The notes: generated by a model not told the origin, from the sequence alone. A stretch of DNA of 64,000 bases from Pseudomonas purpurea (GCF_039908635.1 NZ_CP150918.1:5348001-5412000), one strand, 5' to 3'; numbered from the stretch's first letter, positions 8,652 through 17,866 are shown. Made by a program: numbers and translations.

Positions 8652-8686
8652 GGTCGCTGCTGTGCAAGAGCGGGTCGCCGCAGTGC
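8652..8686 (+). promoter_or_regulatory. Candidate CdhR/GbdR operator before caiX
   Basis: Direct repeats GGTCGCTGCTGTGC (8652-8665) and GGTCGCCGCAGTGC (8673-8686) match at 12 of 14 positions and start exactly 21 bp apart, two helical turns, as AraC-family dimers often require. They lie 88-122 bp upstream of the caiX ATG in the cdhR-caiX divergent gap. The complement (ACTG..GCGACC) resembles the repeat before cbcX. Confidence 0.5.
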
Positions 8687-8773
8687 GTTTTCTGCCCCGT
8701 TGAGCTGCGTAACGTGACATCACCGGCGCACAGACACCGGAACCCACAATAACGACCTGCCGAGGATCCCACC

Positions 8774-9718
8774 ATGAAACGACTGATCAGCAGCTGTGTT
8801 CTTGCACTCAGCGGTACCGCTTTCTTGAGTTCCGGCGTGATGGCCGCCGACCCCGCCGCGTGCCAGAACGTGCGCATGGGGGTGGTGAACTGGACCGACG
8901 TGATCGCCACCAGCGCCATGACCCAAGTGCTGCTCGATGGCCTCGGCTACAAGACCAAACAGACCAGCGCCTCCCAGCAAATCATCTTCGCCGGCATCCG
9001 CGACCAGCGCCTGGATCTGTTCCTCGGCTACTGGAACCCGCTGATGACCCAGACCATCACCCCGTTCATCGACGGCAAACAAGTGACTGTCCTGCAGGAG
9101 CCGAGCCTCAAAGACGCCCGCGCCACCCTGGCCGTGCCGACTTACCTGGCGGACAAGGGCCTGAAAACCTTCGCCGACATCGCCAAATTCGAAAAAGAAC
9201 TGGGCGGCAAGATCTACGGCATCGAACCCGGCTCGGGCGCCAACACCCAGATCAAGGAAATGATCGCCAAGAACCAGTTCGGCCTGGGCAAGTTCCAACT
9301 GGTCGAATCCAGTGAAGCCGGCATGCTCGCGGCAGTGGATCGCGCCGTGCGACGCAACGAAGCCGTGGTGTTCTTCGGCTGGGCGCCGCACCCGATGAAC
9401 GTCAACGTGAAAATGACTTACCTCACCGGCAGCGAAAACGCCCTGGGCCCGAACGAAGGCTCGGCCACCGTCTGGACCGTGACCGCCCCGAACTACGCCA
9501 GCCAGTGCCCGAACGTCAGCCGCTTGCTGAGCAACCTGACCTTCACCGCCGAAGACGAGAGCCGGATGATGCAGCCGCTGCTCGATCACAAGGACGCTTT
9601 CGAGTCGGCCAAGCAGTGGCTCAAGGATCACCCGCAAGACAAGCAACGCTGGCTTGAGGGCGTGACCACATTCGACGGCAAACCGGCCGCCCAGAACCTG
9701 CAACTGACCAGTCAATAA
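8774..9718 (+). CDS. caiX: Carnitine-binding periplasmic protein CaiX
   Basis: A 314-residue OpuAC/ProX-type substrate-binding protein for quaternary amines, with a Sec signal peptide ending ...GVMA-ADPA. Family motifs include the W-rich binding pockets GYWNPLM and FFGWAPHPMN and the late GVTTFDGKPA. The start at 8774 follows GAGGA. It leads the carnitine operon, and the orthologue PA5388 binds carnitine and supplies the CbcWV core transporter. Homologous to CbcX (17.9 kb). Confidence 0.92.
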   Translation: MKRLISSCVLALSGTAFLSSGVMAADPAACQNVRMGVVNWTDVIATSAMTQVLLDGLGYKTKQTSASQQIIFAGIRDQRLDLFLGYWNPLMTQTITPFIDGKQVTVLQEPSLKDARATLAVPTYLADKGLKTFADIAKFEKELGGKIYGIEPGSGANTQIKEMIAKNQFGLGKFQLVESSEAGMLAAVDRAVRRNEAVVFFGWAPHPMNVNVKMTYLTGSENALGPNEGSATVWTVTAPNYASQCPNVSRLLSNLTFTAEDESRMMQPLLDHKDAFESAKQWLKDHPQDKQRWLEGVTTFDGKPAAQNLQLTSQ

Positions 9719-9819
9719 CATCGTCCTGAACGCCCTCTTCGCAGCCGACCACGGATGCGAACGGGCTCACTACGCCCAAAAAACACGCCCCAGAAAAACG
9801 GCCTGAAGGAAATCGCACC

Positions 9820-10707
9820 ATGAACCACGACGTCATCATCACCTGCGCACTCACCGGTGCTGGCGACACGACCGCCAGGAGCCCCCATGTGCCGGTCACC
9901 CCGAAACAGATTGCCGCCGCGGCGGTGGAGGCCGCCAAGGCTGGCGCCACCGTGGTCCACTGCCATGTGCGCAACCCTGAAACCGGCAAGTTCAGCCGTG
10001 ACGTGGCGCTGTACCGCGAGGTGATGGAGCGCATCCGCGAGGCGGACGTCGACATCATCGTCAACCTGACCGCCGGCATGGGCGGCGACCTGGAAATCGG
10101 TGCCGGCGAAAACCCGATGGAGTTCGGCCCGAACACCGATCTGGTCGGCCCTCTGACCCGCCTGGCCCACGTTGAAGAGCTGCTGCCAGAAATCTGCACC
10201 CTGGATTGCGGCACCCTGAACTTCGGCGACGGCGACACTGTTTACGTCTCCACCCCAGCCCAGCTACGGGCGGGCGCCAAACGCATCCAGGAACTGGGCG
10301 TGAAGGCCGAGCTGGAAATCTTCGACACCGGTCACCTGTGGTTCGCCAAGCAAATGATCAAGGAAGGGCTGCTCGACGACCCGTTGTTCCAACTGTGCCT
10401 GGGGATCCCGTGGGGCGCTCCGGCCGACACCACCACCATGAAAGCCATGGTCGACAACCTGCCCGCCAATGCGGTGTGGGCCGGTTTCGGTATCGGCCGC
10501 ATGCAAATGCCGATGGCTGCCCAAGCGGTGCTGCTGGGCGGCAATGTGCGGGTCGGCCTGGAAGACAACCTCTGGCTGGACAAAGGCGTGCTGGCGACCA
10601 ACGGCCAACTGGTCGAACGCGCCAGTGAAATCCTCAGCCGCCTCGGCGCCCGCGTCCTGACCCCGGCTGAAGGCCGCAAGAAAATGGGCCTGACCCAGCG
10701 CGGTTAA
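9820..10707 (+). CDS. cdhC: Dehydrocarnitine cleavage enzyme (BKACE family)
   Basis: A 295-residue zinc-dependent beta-keto acid cleavage enzyme. The metal HxH motif is VVHCHVRN (H47, H49), with TGHLWF and the [10 protein letters not shown] loop further on. In carnitine catabolism it takes 3-dehydrocarnitine plus acetyl-CoA to betainyl-CoA and acetoacetate. Start ATG at 9820 after AAGGAA, 101 bp behind caiX; cdhA follows after a REP pair. Orthologous in position and sequence to PA5387. Confidence 0.93.
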   Translation: MNHDVIITCALTGAGDTTARSPHVPVTPKQIAAAAVEAAKAGATVVHCHVRNPETGKFSRDVALYREVMERIREADVDIIVNLTAGMGGDLEIGAGENPMEFGPNTDLVGPLTRLAHVEELLPEICTLDCGTLNFGDGDTVYVSTPAQLRAGAKRIQELGVKAELEIFDTGHLWFAKQMIKEGLLDDPLFQLCLGIPWGAPADTTTMKAMVDNLPANAVWAGFGIGRMQMPMAAQAVLLGGNVRVGLEDNLWLDKGVLATNGQLVERASEILSRLGARVLTPAEGRKKMGLTQRG

Positions 10708-10728
10708 CCCCGTCTCACCTATTCCCCC

Positions 10729-10820
10729 TGTGGGAGCGAGCTTGCTCGCGATGACGGTATTCCAGTCGCAGAAGATGCTTGGGATGTACCGACGCAATCG
10801 CGAGCAAGCTCGCTCCCACA
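10729..10820. repeat. REP doublet (GTGGGAGCGAGC family)
   Basis: Two inverted copies of the TGTGGGAGCGAGCTTGCTCG unit inside the carnitine operon between cdhC and cdhA. Such intercistronic hairpins can stabilise upstream mRNA. Confidence 0.85.
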
Positions 10821-10851
10821 GGGGACCACAGAACTTTCTCAGGAATCCGCC

Positions 10852-11817
10852 ATGAGCTTTATCACCGAAATCAAAACCTTCGCAGCCTTGGGCAGTGGTG
10901 TCATCGGCAGTGGTTGGGTGTCCCGCGCCCTCGCCCATGGCCTGGACGTGGTGGCCTGGGACCCGGCGCCCGGTGCCGAAGCCGCCTTGCGCAAACGCGT
11001 CGCCAATGCCTGGGGTGCGCTGGAGAAACAAGGCCTGGCACCCGGCGCGTCACAGGATCGGCTGCGCTTTGTCGCAACCATCGAAGAGTGCGTGCGTGAC
11101 GCCGATTTCATTCAGGAAAGCGCTCCGGAACGCCTGGAGCTGAAGCTCGAGCTGCACAGCAAAATCAGCGCGGCGGCCAAGCCCGATGCACTGATCGGCT
11201 CCAGCACGTCAGGGCTGTTGCCGAGCGAGTTCTACGAGAGCTCAACTCACCCGGAACGCTGCGTGGTCGGCCATCCGTTCAACCCGGTTTACCTGTTGCC
11301 ATTGGTGGAAGTGGTCGGCGGCAAGAACACCGCCCCCGAAGCAGTGCAAGCGGCGATCAAGGTCTACGAATCGCTGGGCATGCGCCCGCTGCATGTGCGC
11401 AAGGAAGTGCCGGGCTTTATCGCTGACCGCTTGCTCGAAGCACTGTGGCGCGAGGCGCTGCACCTGGTGAACGACGGCGTGGCGACCACCGGCGAAATCG
11501 ACGATGCGATTCGTTTTGGCGCGGGGTTGCGCTGGTCGTTCATGGGCACTTTCCTGACCTACACCCTGGCGGGTGGCGATGCCGGCATGCGGCACTTCAT
11601 GGCGCAGTTCGGGCCGGCGCTGCAACTACCGTGGACTTACCTGCCCGCACCGGAACTGACCGACAAGCTGATCGACGACGTGGTTGACGGCACCGCCGAT
11701 CAACTGGGCAAACACAGCATTTCCGCACTGGAGCGCTATCGTGATGACTGCCTGCTGGCGGTGCTTGAGGCGGTGAAAACCACCAAGGCCAAACATGGCA
11801 TGACGTTCAGCGAGTAG
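10852..11817 (+). CDS. cdhA: L-carnitine 3-dehydrogenase
   Basis: A 321-residue enzyme of the 3-hydroxyacyl-CoA dehydrogenase fold. The N-terminal NAD-binding glycine motif is GSGVIGSG (14-21). The family segment [12 protein letters not shown] and a [14 protein letters not shown] loop with the catalytic histidine follow, then the dimerising C-terminal helical domain. It oxidises L-carnitine to 3-dehydrocarnitine with NAD+, the first catabolic step. Start ATG at 10852 after AGGAA. Neighbours cdhC and cdhB complete the pathway. Length matches characterised carnitine dehydrogenases. Confidence 0.94.
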   Translation: MSFITEIKTFAALGSGVIGSGWVSRALAHGLDVVAWDPAPGAEAALRKRVANAWGALEKQGLAPGASQDRLRFVATIEECVRDADFIQESAPERLELKLELHSKISAAAKPDALIGSSTSGLLPSEFYESSTHPERCVVGHPFNPVYLLPLVEVVGGKNTAPEAVQAAIKVYESLGMRPLHVRKEVPGFIADRLLEALWREALHLVNDGVATTGEIDDAIRFGAGLRWSFMGTFLTYTLAGGDAGMRHFMAQFGPALQLPWTYLPAPELTDKLIDDVVDGTADQLGKHSISALERYRDDCLLAVLEAVKTTKAKHGMTFSE

Positions 11818-11830
11818 CAGGTCTGGCCCC

Positions 11831-11924
11831 TTCGCGAGCAAGCTCGCTCCCACAGGGATCACTGGGTGACACACATAGCAATCACACCCCAAATCAACTG
11901 TGGGAGCGAGCTTGCTCGCGATAG
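11831..11924. repeat. REP doublet (GTGGGAGCGAGC family)
   Basis: Inverted pair of the REP unit in the gap between cdhA and cdhB; the second carnitine-operon intergenic gap to carry one. Confidence 0.85.
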
Positions 11925-11961
11925 CATCAGTCCAGTCACCACCAATGTCGGAACGCACACC

Positions 11962-12438
11962 ATGCCAACCCTCACCACCTACACAACCACCATCATCCCC
12001 GACTGGGTCGACTACAACGGCCATCTGCGCGATGCCTTTTACCTGCTGATTTTCAGCTACGCCACCGACGCGCTGATGGACCAGTTGGGCATGGACAGCA
12101 GCAACCGCGAGGCCAGCGGCAACTCGCTGTTCACCCTCGAACTGCATCTCAATTACCTGCACGAAGTGAAGCTCGGCACCGAAGTCGAGGTGCACACACA
12201 GATCATCGGCCACGACCGCAAGCGCCTGCACCTCTATCACAGCCTGCACCGGGTGGGTGAAGCGCAGGAACTGGCGGGCAACGAACAAATGCTGCTGCAT
12301 GTCGACCTCGCAGGCCCGCGATCGGCACCGTTCAGCGAACCTGTCGCGAATAAATTGCTGGCCATGACCGCGCTGCAATCGGACCTGCCCCCACCGGCCT
12401 ACATCGGCCGGGTGATCGCACTGCCAACCGAGAAGTAA
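11962..12438 (+). CDS. cdhB: Betainyl-CoA thioesterase
   Basis: A 158-residue hot-dog-fold thioesterase. The motif DWVDYNGHLRDAFYL with the catalytic aspartate and GH is typical of the 4HBT family. It releases glycine betaine from betainyl-CoA after CdhC. The start at 11962 (MPTLTTYTTT) is preceded by GGAACG; an open upstream stretch lies in the REP element and is not coding. It ends 20 bp before the gamma-butyrobetaine hydroxylase gene, so the two are probably cotranscribed. Confidence 0.9.
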   Translation: MPTLTTYTTTIIPDWVDYNGHLRDAFYLLIFSYATDALMDQLGMDSSNREASGNSLFTLELHLNYLHEVKLGTEVEVHTQIIGHDRKRLHLYHSLHRVGEAQELAGNEQMLLHVDLAGPRSAPFSEPVANKLLAMTALQSDLPPPAYIGRVIALPTEK

Positions 12439-12458
12439 CACCTGAAAAAGGAGCGCCC

Positions 12459-13622
12459 ATGAACACCGCCGCCGCTGTTGCCGACTTTCGCCGTTACCCG
12501 CTGATCAGCGCCCTGACCGCCGTGCAAACCCTGCCGGACCGCGTGCTGGTGACATGGGCCGATGGGCGGGTCAGCCCCTTTCATCACCCATGGCTGCGCG
12601 ACAACTGCCCGTGCCCGGTGTGCGTGTACAGCGTGACGCGCGAGCAGGTGCTGGAAATCGTCGATGTTGCAGAGGATCTGTTCCCCGTCGTCAGCCGGGT
12701 GGATGCCGAAGGCTGTCTTTCCATCGATTGGCTGGACGGCCACGTCAGCCGCTTTGATCCCGGCTGGTTGCGGGCCCACGCCTATGATGACGAGTCCCGC
12801 GCCGAACGCCGTGCGGGCAAGCCCCAAAGTCAGCTGTGGAACAGCCAACTGACGCTGCCGGTGTTTGATTATCAAGCAGTGATGGACGACCCCAAGGCCC
12901 TGCTGCAATGGTTGTTGGCGCTGAGGGATATCGGCCTGACCCAGATTCGGGGAGTGCCCACCGAACCGGGTTCGCTGATGCACATCGCCCAGCGGATTTC
13001 GTTTATCCGCGAGAGCAATTTCGGCGTGCTGTTCAACGTGCAGTCCAAGACCGACGCCGACAGCAACGCCTACACCGCCTTCAACCTGCCGCTGCACAGC
13101 GACCTGCCGACGCGGGAGTTGCAACCGGGGCTGCAATTTCTGCATTGCCTGGTCAATGACGCGGACGGTGGCGAGAGCATTTTCGTCGACGGTTTTGCCA
13201 TCGCCGATGCCCTGCGCCAGGAAGACCCGGATGCCTTCTGCGCGCTGTGCGAGATCCCCGTGGAGTTTCGCAACAAGGACCGCCACAGCGACTATCGCTG
13301 CCTGGCGCCGATCATCGCCCTCAATGCACTGGGGCAGGTCTCGGAAATCCGCATGGCGAACTTCCTGCGCGGGCCGTTCGATGCGACAGTCGACCAGATG
13401 CCCAGGCTGTACCGGGCCTATCGACGTTTTATTGCCATGACCCGCGAAGCACGTTTCCGGCTGATCCAGCGGCTCAACCCCGGCGAACTGTGGTGCTTCG
13501 ACAACCGCCGCACCCTCCACGCCCGCAACGCCTTCGACCCCGCCAGCGGCGCCCGACATTTCCAGGGCTGCTACATCGACCGCGATGAATTGCTTTCGCG
13601 CATTCTCGTGTTGCAACGCTAG
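12459..13622 (+). CDS. Gamma-butyrobetaine hydroxylase (2-oxoglutarate dioxygenase)
   Basis: A 387-residue Fe(II)/2-oxoglutarate oxygenase. The N-terminal DUF971 zinc module contains C50, C52 and C55 (DNCPCPVC). The double-stranded beta-helix has the iron triad H213-x-D215 (LPLHSD) and a distal histidine near 354 (RRTLHARNAF), with the arginine for 2-oxoglutarate nearby. It makes L-carnitine from gamma-butyrobetaine. Start ATG at 12459 after a strong AAGGAG. As last gene of the carnitine operon it widens the substrate range to gamma-butyrobetaine. Confidence 0.9.
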   Translation: MNTAAAVADFRRYPLISALTAVQTLPDRVLVTWADGRVSPFHHPWLRDNCPCPVCVYSVTREQVLEIVDVAEDLFPVVSRVDAEGCLSIDWLDGHVSRFDPGWLRAHAYDDESRAERRAGKPQSQLWNSQLTLPVFDYQAVMDDPKALLQWLLALRDIGLTQIRGVPTEPGSLMHIAQRISFIRESNFGVLFNVQSKTDADSNAYTAFNLPLHSDLPTRELQPGLQFLHCLVNDADGGESIFVDGFAIADALRQEDPDAFCALCEIPVEFRNKDRHSDYRCLAPIIALNALGQVSEIRMANFLRGPFDATVDQMPRLYRAYRRFIAMTREARFRLIQRLNPGELWCFDNRRTLHARNAFDPASGARHFQGCYIDRDELLSRILVLQR

Positions 13623-13636
13623 AGCGCGTCATCGTT

Positions 13637-13712
13637 CATCGCGAGCAAGCTCGCTCCCACATTGGATCTGTGAGCGACACGGAAACCTGTGGGAGCGAGC
13701 TTGCTCGCGATG
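13637..13712. repeat. REP doublet (GTGGGAGCGAGC family)
   Basis: Inverted REP pair starting 15 bp after the carnitine operon. The stretch 13623-13999 holds this pair, the hairpin at 13.76 kb and otherwise no recognisable gene. Confidence 0.85.
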
Positions 13713-13752
13713 GCGTCCAACCAGGCAATAGAACCCGACCTGATTCATGGGC

Positions 13753-13789
13753 AAAAAAAGCCCCGATCAAGCCGTGACAAGATCGGGGC
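13753..13789 (-). terminator. Hairpin with A/T tract, likely terminator
   Basis: Stem GCCCCGATC (13760-13768) pairs with GATCGGGGC (13781-13789). A run of seven A at 13753-13759 becomes a U tract for minus-strand transcripts, so it would stop readthrough from gbdR. It may also help end the carnitine operon from the other side. Confidence 0.6.
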
Positions 13790-13999
13790 AGAGAGCATTT
13801 TTCGCGGGAGCTGTGGACGAGGGTGACCAAACCTTCGCTGAGCCAGCAAGCCCAGTGTGCCCAGTCACCACCCGTGTGAGTTAGCCGAAAACGACCTGTT
13901 CATAGGTATCGCGGCCATTGCGACAATTCGCCCTTGCCCATGCCCCTCACCCCTACCAGAATCGAGCCACGACACCGTTCCCTGAAGAAGGATTGCGTC

Positions 14000-14263
14000 A
14001 TGATGCACGCCGATTTGATTGACCAGGAAGACCTGCTGGGCCAGCTCAAGGCATTGGGATTCGAAGTGCCCAGCGGTGCCACCGCCGAACAGGCGTGTGA
14101 GTGCGCGGTAAGGGGTTTGAACGATGTGCGGGCCATGACCCTGCGGACCATGGTCAAACAGATGTATACCAGCAGCGCGACCATCTTGCCGGCCGTACGC
14201 CAGGCCATCGACAAGCAATTGCTGCCGGCGTTGGCGCAGTACCAGCAAAGCCGTAGCGCCTGA
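14000..14263 (+). CDS. Small conserved-type hypothetical protein
   Basis: An 87-residue acidic-to-neutral helical protein (MMHADLIDQEDLLGQLKALG...) without signal peptide, membrane helix or recognised motif. The start ATG at 14000 has AAGGA about 9 bp upstream. It lies on the plus strand between the carnitine operon and the convergent gbdR. Two cysteines (EQACECAV) sit mid-protein. I do not recognise the family; codon use fits the neighbouring genes, which supports it being real. Confidence 0.65.
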   Translation: MMHADLIDQEDLLGQLKALGFEVPSGATAEQACECAVRGLNDVRAMTLRTMVKQMYTSSATILPAVRQAIDKQLLPALAQYQQSRSA

Positions 14264-14271
14264 TCACTCTC

Positions 14272-14403
14272 TGTGGCGAGGGGGCTTGCCCCCGTTCGAC
14301 CGCAAAGCGGTCGCAAATCCGGTACACGCGTTTTGACTGACATTGCGCGTTCTTCAATTTGGGGCTGCCACGCAGCCCAGCGGGAGCAAGCTCCCTCGCC
14401 ACA
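14272..14403. repeat. REP doublet (TGTGGCGAGG family)
   Basis: Inverted REP pair, left arm with GGGG/CCCC variation, filling the gap between the small hypothetical gene and the convergent end of gbdR. Confidence 0.85.
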
Positions 14404-14416
14404 AAAGCGTGCTCAG

Positions 14417-15520
14417 TTACAGCCTTACGCTGGCAAACGTCGACTCGTTACGCGCCTGACTCAGTGCCGACATCGGCCCGGACAACGGCGCCAGCACCAG
14501 CGCTTGCGGCAACGGCATCATCGCCACCTGTTGGGTGGTGTTGGAACCGACGCGTTCGTCACGCGGTGGAATGCCGAAGTATTCGCGGTAGCACTTGGAG
14601 AAGTGCGGCGTGGATACAAAGCCGCACACCGACGCCACTTCGATGATCGACATCGGCGTTTGCTTGAGCAACTGCCGGGCGCGGATCAGGCGCAGCTTGA
14701 GGTAGTAACGCGACGGCGAGCAGTGCAGGTATTTCTGGAACAGCCGCTCCAGCTGACGACGGGACACGGCGACGTACACCGCCAGTTCATCGAGGTCGAT
14801 CGGCTCTTCGAGGTTGGCTTCCATCAGCGCGACGATTTCCTGCAACTTCGGCTGATTGGTGCCCAGCATGTGCTTGAGCGGCACGCGCTGGTGATCCTGT
14901 TCGTTACGAATGCGCTCGTACACAAACATTTCCGAGATCGCGGCCGACAGTTCACGGCCATGATCGCGGCTGATCAGGTGCAGCATCATGTCCAGCGGCG
15001 CGGTGCCGCCGGAGCTGGTGAAACGGTTACGGTCGAGGGTGAACAAGCGCGTGCTCATGGCCACCCGCGGGAAGGCTTCTTGCATCGAGGCCAGGCATTC
15101 CCAGTGCACGCTGCAATCGAAACCGTCCAGCAAACCTGCGCAGGCCAACGCCCAGCTGCCGGTGCAGACCGCACCGAGGCGACGGGACTGACGGGCCTGG
15201 CTTTGCAGCCATGACACGTGTTCACGGGTCACGGTGCGTTGAATGCCGATGCCGCCGCAGACAATCACGGTGTCCAGGGCGGGGGCTTTGTGCATGGAGG
15301 CGTCGGGGGTGATTTGCAGACCATCACTGGCCCAGACCTGACCACCGTCGACAGTGAGGGTGGTCCAGCGATACAGCTCGCGACCGGACAATTGGTTGGC
15401 CATGCGCAGGGGTTCTACTGCGGAGGCCAGGGAAATCAGCGTGAAATTGTCCAGCAGCAAAAAGCCGATGGATTGAGGCGCACGGTTCTGGGGTTGAGCC
15501 CCGGAGTTGAACGACGTCAT
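14417..15520 (-). CDS. gbdR: Glycine betaine/dimethylglycine regulator GbdR
   Basis: A 367-residue AraC-family activator with an N-terminal DJ-1/PfpI-like domain (about 15-200, GAVCTGSWALACAGLL around the nucleophile-elbow cysteine) and a C-terminal AraC domain (VSRRQLERLFQKYL, FVSTPHFSKCYREYFGIPPR). Its length and position next to sdaB and cbcXWV fit PA5380 GbdR, which senses glycine betaine and dimethylglycine and activates betaine-catabolism genes. A C-terminal tail of about 45 residues follows the DNA-binding domain. Paralogue of CdhR at 7.6 kb. Confidence 0.93.
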   Translation of the reverse strand: MTSFNSGAQPQNRAPQSIGFLLLDNFTLISLASAVEPLRMANQLSGRELYRWTTLTVDGGQVWASDGLQITPDASMHKAPALDTVIVCGGIGIQRTVTREHVSWLQSQARQSRRLGAVCTGSWALACAGLLDGFDCSVHWECLASMQEAFPRVAMSTRLFTLDRNRFTSSGGTAPLDMMLHLISRDHGRELSAAISEMFVYERIRNEQDHQRVPLKHMLGTNQPKLQEIVALMEANLEEPIDLDELAVYVAVSRRQLERLFQKYLHCSPSRYYLKLRLIRARQLLKQTPMSIIEVASVCGFVSTPHFSKCYREYFGIPPRDERVGSNTTQQVAMMPLPQALVLAPLSGPMSALSQARNESTFASVRL

Positions 15521-16059
15521 CGCGGTATCTCCTCACACAAAGCGGGTGATGGCCTCAGGCGGAGGCTCTTCTTATTGCCATCGTTCTCTGCGTGAGACGG
15601 GGCTTTGATATGACAGAGCAATTGCCATGCCTAAAGTTGAATGAGCATTCAATAACTCCTGAAAACGACGTCGCGATGTGTCTGGATGTGACATGCGTCG
15701 AGTGGGGGCTATGAGTGCCGTCAACGACGACAAGCGCCCTGCCCCGTTGCGTGTGAGCAAATCGGTAGCACTTGTGGGAAGCGCCCTGAAAAGTGCCGGG
15801 GAAGAGTGTCACCCCAAGCACGGGTGATGGGTGGTCGGGGCCCTTGAGTGGGGCCCGACCGAGGGGGAAGTTTGTTGCCTGATTGCGACGCGCTAAAAGG
15901 TGGCGCGGTTTCGATCCGGTGTTCACTTGGCGCGCAGTTTTGACTGCTCTGCTGTGGCGAGGAAGCTTGCTCCCGCTGGGGCGCGAAGCGGCCCTGAATC
16001 CTTACGACTGCTGTGCAGCCGAACGGGAGCAAGCTCCCTCGCCACAGGGCTCTGCGATG
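15521..16059. other. gbdR upstream region
   Basis: No gene seen. On the plus strand, CTGAAAACGAC (15659-15669) and CTGGATGTGAC (15682-15692) resemble the CTGGATGCGAC repeat before cbcX and might be gbdR self-regulatory sites, although their 23-bp spacing differs from 21. The right end is taken up by a REP doublet. Confidence 0.4.
15953..16046. repeat. REP doublet (TGTGGCGAGG family)
   Basis: Compact inverted REP pair immediately downstream of the sdaB stop codon. Confidence 0.82.
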
Positions 16060-17436
16060 TCAGCACTCCACCGCGCTGACCGCCAACCCGCCCCGCGAGG
16101 TTTCTTTGTATTTGTCGTGCATGTCGGCGCCGGTGTCGCGCATGGTGCGGATCACCCGGTCCAGCGAGATGAAATGCTGACCGTCACCGCGCAAGGCCAT
16201 TTGTGCAGCATTAATAGCCTTCACCGCAGCAATCGCATTGCGCTCGATGCACGGCACCTGCACCAGCCCGCCGACCGGGTCGCACGTCAGGCCGAGGTTG
16301 TGCTCCAGGCCGATTTCCGCCGCGTTGCACAACTGCTCCGGCGTGGCGCCGAGAATCTCCGCCAACCCGGCCGCCGCCATGGCGCACGCCGAACCGACTT
16401 CACCCTGGCAACCGACTTCGGCGCCAGAAATCGAGGCGTTCTTTTTACACAGAATCCCGACGGCTGCCGCGCCAAGGAAGTAGTCGACGACGTTCGCCTC
16501 TGTCACCACTTCGCTGAACTTCATGAAGTAATGCAGCACCGCCGGGATAATCCCCGCCGCGCCGTTGGTGGGCGCCGTGACCATCCGCCCGCCCGCCGCG
16601 TTTTCTTCATTCACCGCCAGGGCGAACAGGTTGACCCATTCCATCGCGCTCAGGGTCGAGCCGATCACATTGGGTTTGTTCAGCTCTTGCAGGCTGCGGT
16701 GCAACCTGGCGGCGCGGCGCCGCACATTCAGGCCGCCGGGCAGGATGCCTTCGTGCTTGAGGCCCTGCTCGACGCAATCCTGCATGGCCCGCCAGAGCGT
16801 CATCAGCCCGGCGCGAATTTCTTCCTCCGAACGCCAGACTTTCTCGTTCGCCAACATCAGTTCGGCCACGCGCAGGTTGTGCTTCTGACACAGCGCCAGC
16901 AGCTCCACCGCACTGGAAAAGTCGTACGGCAACACCGTGCGGTCCAGGTCCACCACACCGCTTGAAGCCTGCGCCTCGTCCACGACAAAACCGCCGCCGA
17001 CCGAATAATAGGTGTCGCGATGCAGTTCACCGCGCTCGCCGAAGACCACCAGCGTCATGGCGTTGGGGTGGAACGGCAGGTTTTCGTCGATCAGGCGCAT
17101 GTCCCGCGCCCAGATGAAAGGCACCGGCAGGCGCCCGTCGAGTAACAGGGTATGGGTTTCACGCAGGGTGTCGATGCGCGGACCGATTTGCGACGGGTCT
17201 ATCGCGTCCGGCCATTCGCCCATCAGGCCCATGATCACTGCATTGTCGCTGCCGTGGCCGATGCCGGTGGCCGACAACGACCCGAACAATTGAACTTCGA
17301 CCCGGTGCACCTGATCCAGCAGCACCTTTTCACGCAGCGACTCTACGAACAGCGCCGCCGCGCGCATGGGACCGACGGTATGGGAGCTGGATGGGCCGAT
17401 ACCGATTTTGAACAGGTCGAACACACTGATTGCCAT
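16060..17436 (-). CDS. sdaB: L-serine ammonia-lyase
   Basis: A 458-residue single-chain iron-sulfur L-serine dehydratase. It starts MAISVFDLFKIGIGPSSSHTVGPMRAA, the family signature, and has cysteines for the [4Fe-4S] cluster in the C-terminal alpha-type domain (CQGEVGSACAMA, GLTCDPVGGLVQVPC). It deaminates serine to pyruvate and ammonia in the cytoplasm. The start at 17436 has GGAGG upstream. Placed between gbdR and cbcX, it is the last step of betaine breakdown (glycine to serine to pyruvate). Confidence 0.95.
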   Translation of the reverse strand: MAISVFDLFKIGIGPSSSHTVGPMRAAALFVESLREKVLLDQVHRVEVQLFGSLSATGIGHGSDNAVIMGLMGEWPDAIDPSQIGPRIDTLRETHTLLLDGRLPVPFIWARDMRLIDENLPFHPNAMTLVVFGERGELHRDTYYSVGGGFVVDEAQASSGVVDLDRTVLPYDFSSAVELLALCQKHNLRVAELMLANEKVWRSEEEIRAGLMTLWRAMQDCVEQGLKHEGILPGGLNVRRRAARLHRSLQELNKPNVIGSTLSAMEWVNLFALAVNEENAAGGRMVTAPTNGAAGIIPAVLHYFMKFSEVVTEANVVDYFLGAAAVGILCKKNASISGAEVGCQGEVGSACAMAAAGLAEILGATPEQLCNAAEIGLEHNLGLTCDPVGGLVQVPCIERNAIAAVKAINAAQMALRGDGQHFISLDRVIRTMRDTGADMHDKYKETSRGGLAVSAVEC

Positions 17437-17680
17437 GACTGCAAACCTCCAGAACGAGCACATTCCAGGCATAGAAACACCCGGTGACGGAGCTGCTACG
17501 CTCAAAGTGCAATCCGCCGAGATGGCCGCATCATCAGGCTTTTATCAGGTCGTTCGACGTCTCACACCGACTCACCCATGCCCACCAACGCCGCAGGCTC
17601 AAGACGATTCGTTTTGGCCGTTTTTTTGCGGCTCAGAGGACTAAAAAGGTCGGAATAAAGCTGTAAACGACCTCACTGAC

Positions 17681-17722
17681 ACTGGATGCGACCATCCCTG
17701 TACTGGATACGACGCACCCTGT
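17681..17722 (+). promoter_or_regulatory. Candidate GbdR operator (21-bp tandem repeat)
   Basis: Two abutting 21-bp units, starting ACTGGATGCGACC (17681) and ACTGGATACGACG (17702) and both ending CCCTGT, agree at 17 of 21 positions. They lie in the 430-bp divergent gap between sdaB and cbcX (17437-17866), 145 bp before the cbcX start; the gap holds no gene. The 21-bp periodicity suits an AraC-family dimer such as GbdR. Confidence 0.55.
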
Positions 17723-17866
17723 AGGCGTCAGATTTTCACTGGTCCATGATCAGTCTCGACTCGATTGCAAGGCACCGTGGCAGAGCTGTCTCCACACGCC
17801 CACCAACCGCAACACTCATAAGTGCGGCTAGAACACCGCCAAAAAAAAACACTCAGGAGTCCACCC

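Noticed and set aside
8580..8747. Longer cdhR start at 8747
   Set aside because: The extra N-terminal segment is arginine-rich shadow sequence overlapping the promoter repeats; the family starts at MSQDFYFLL.
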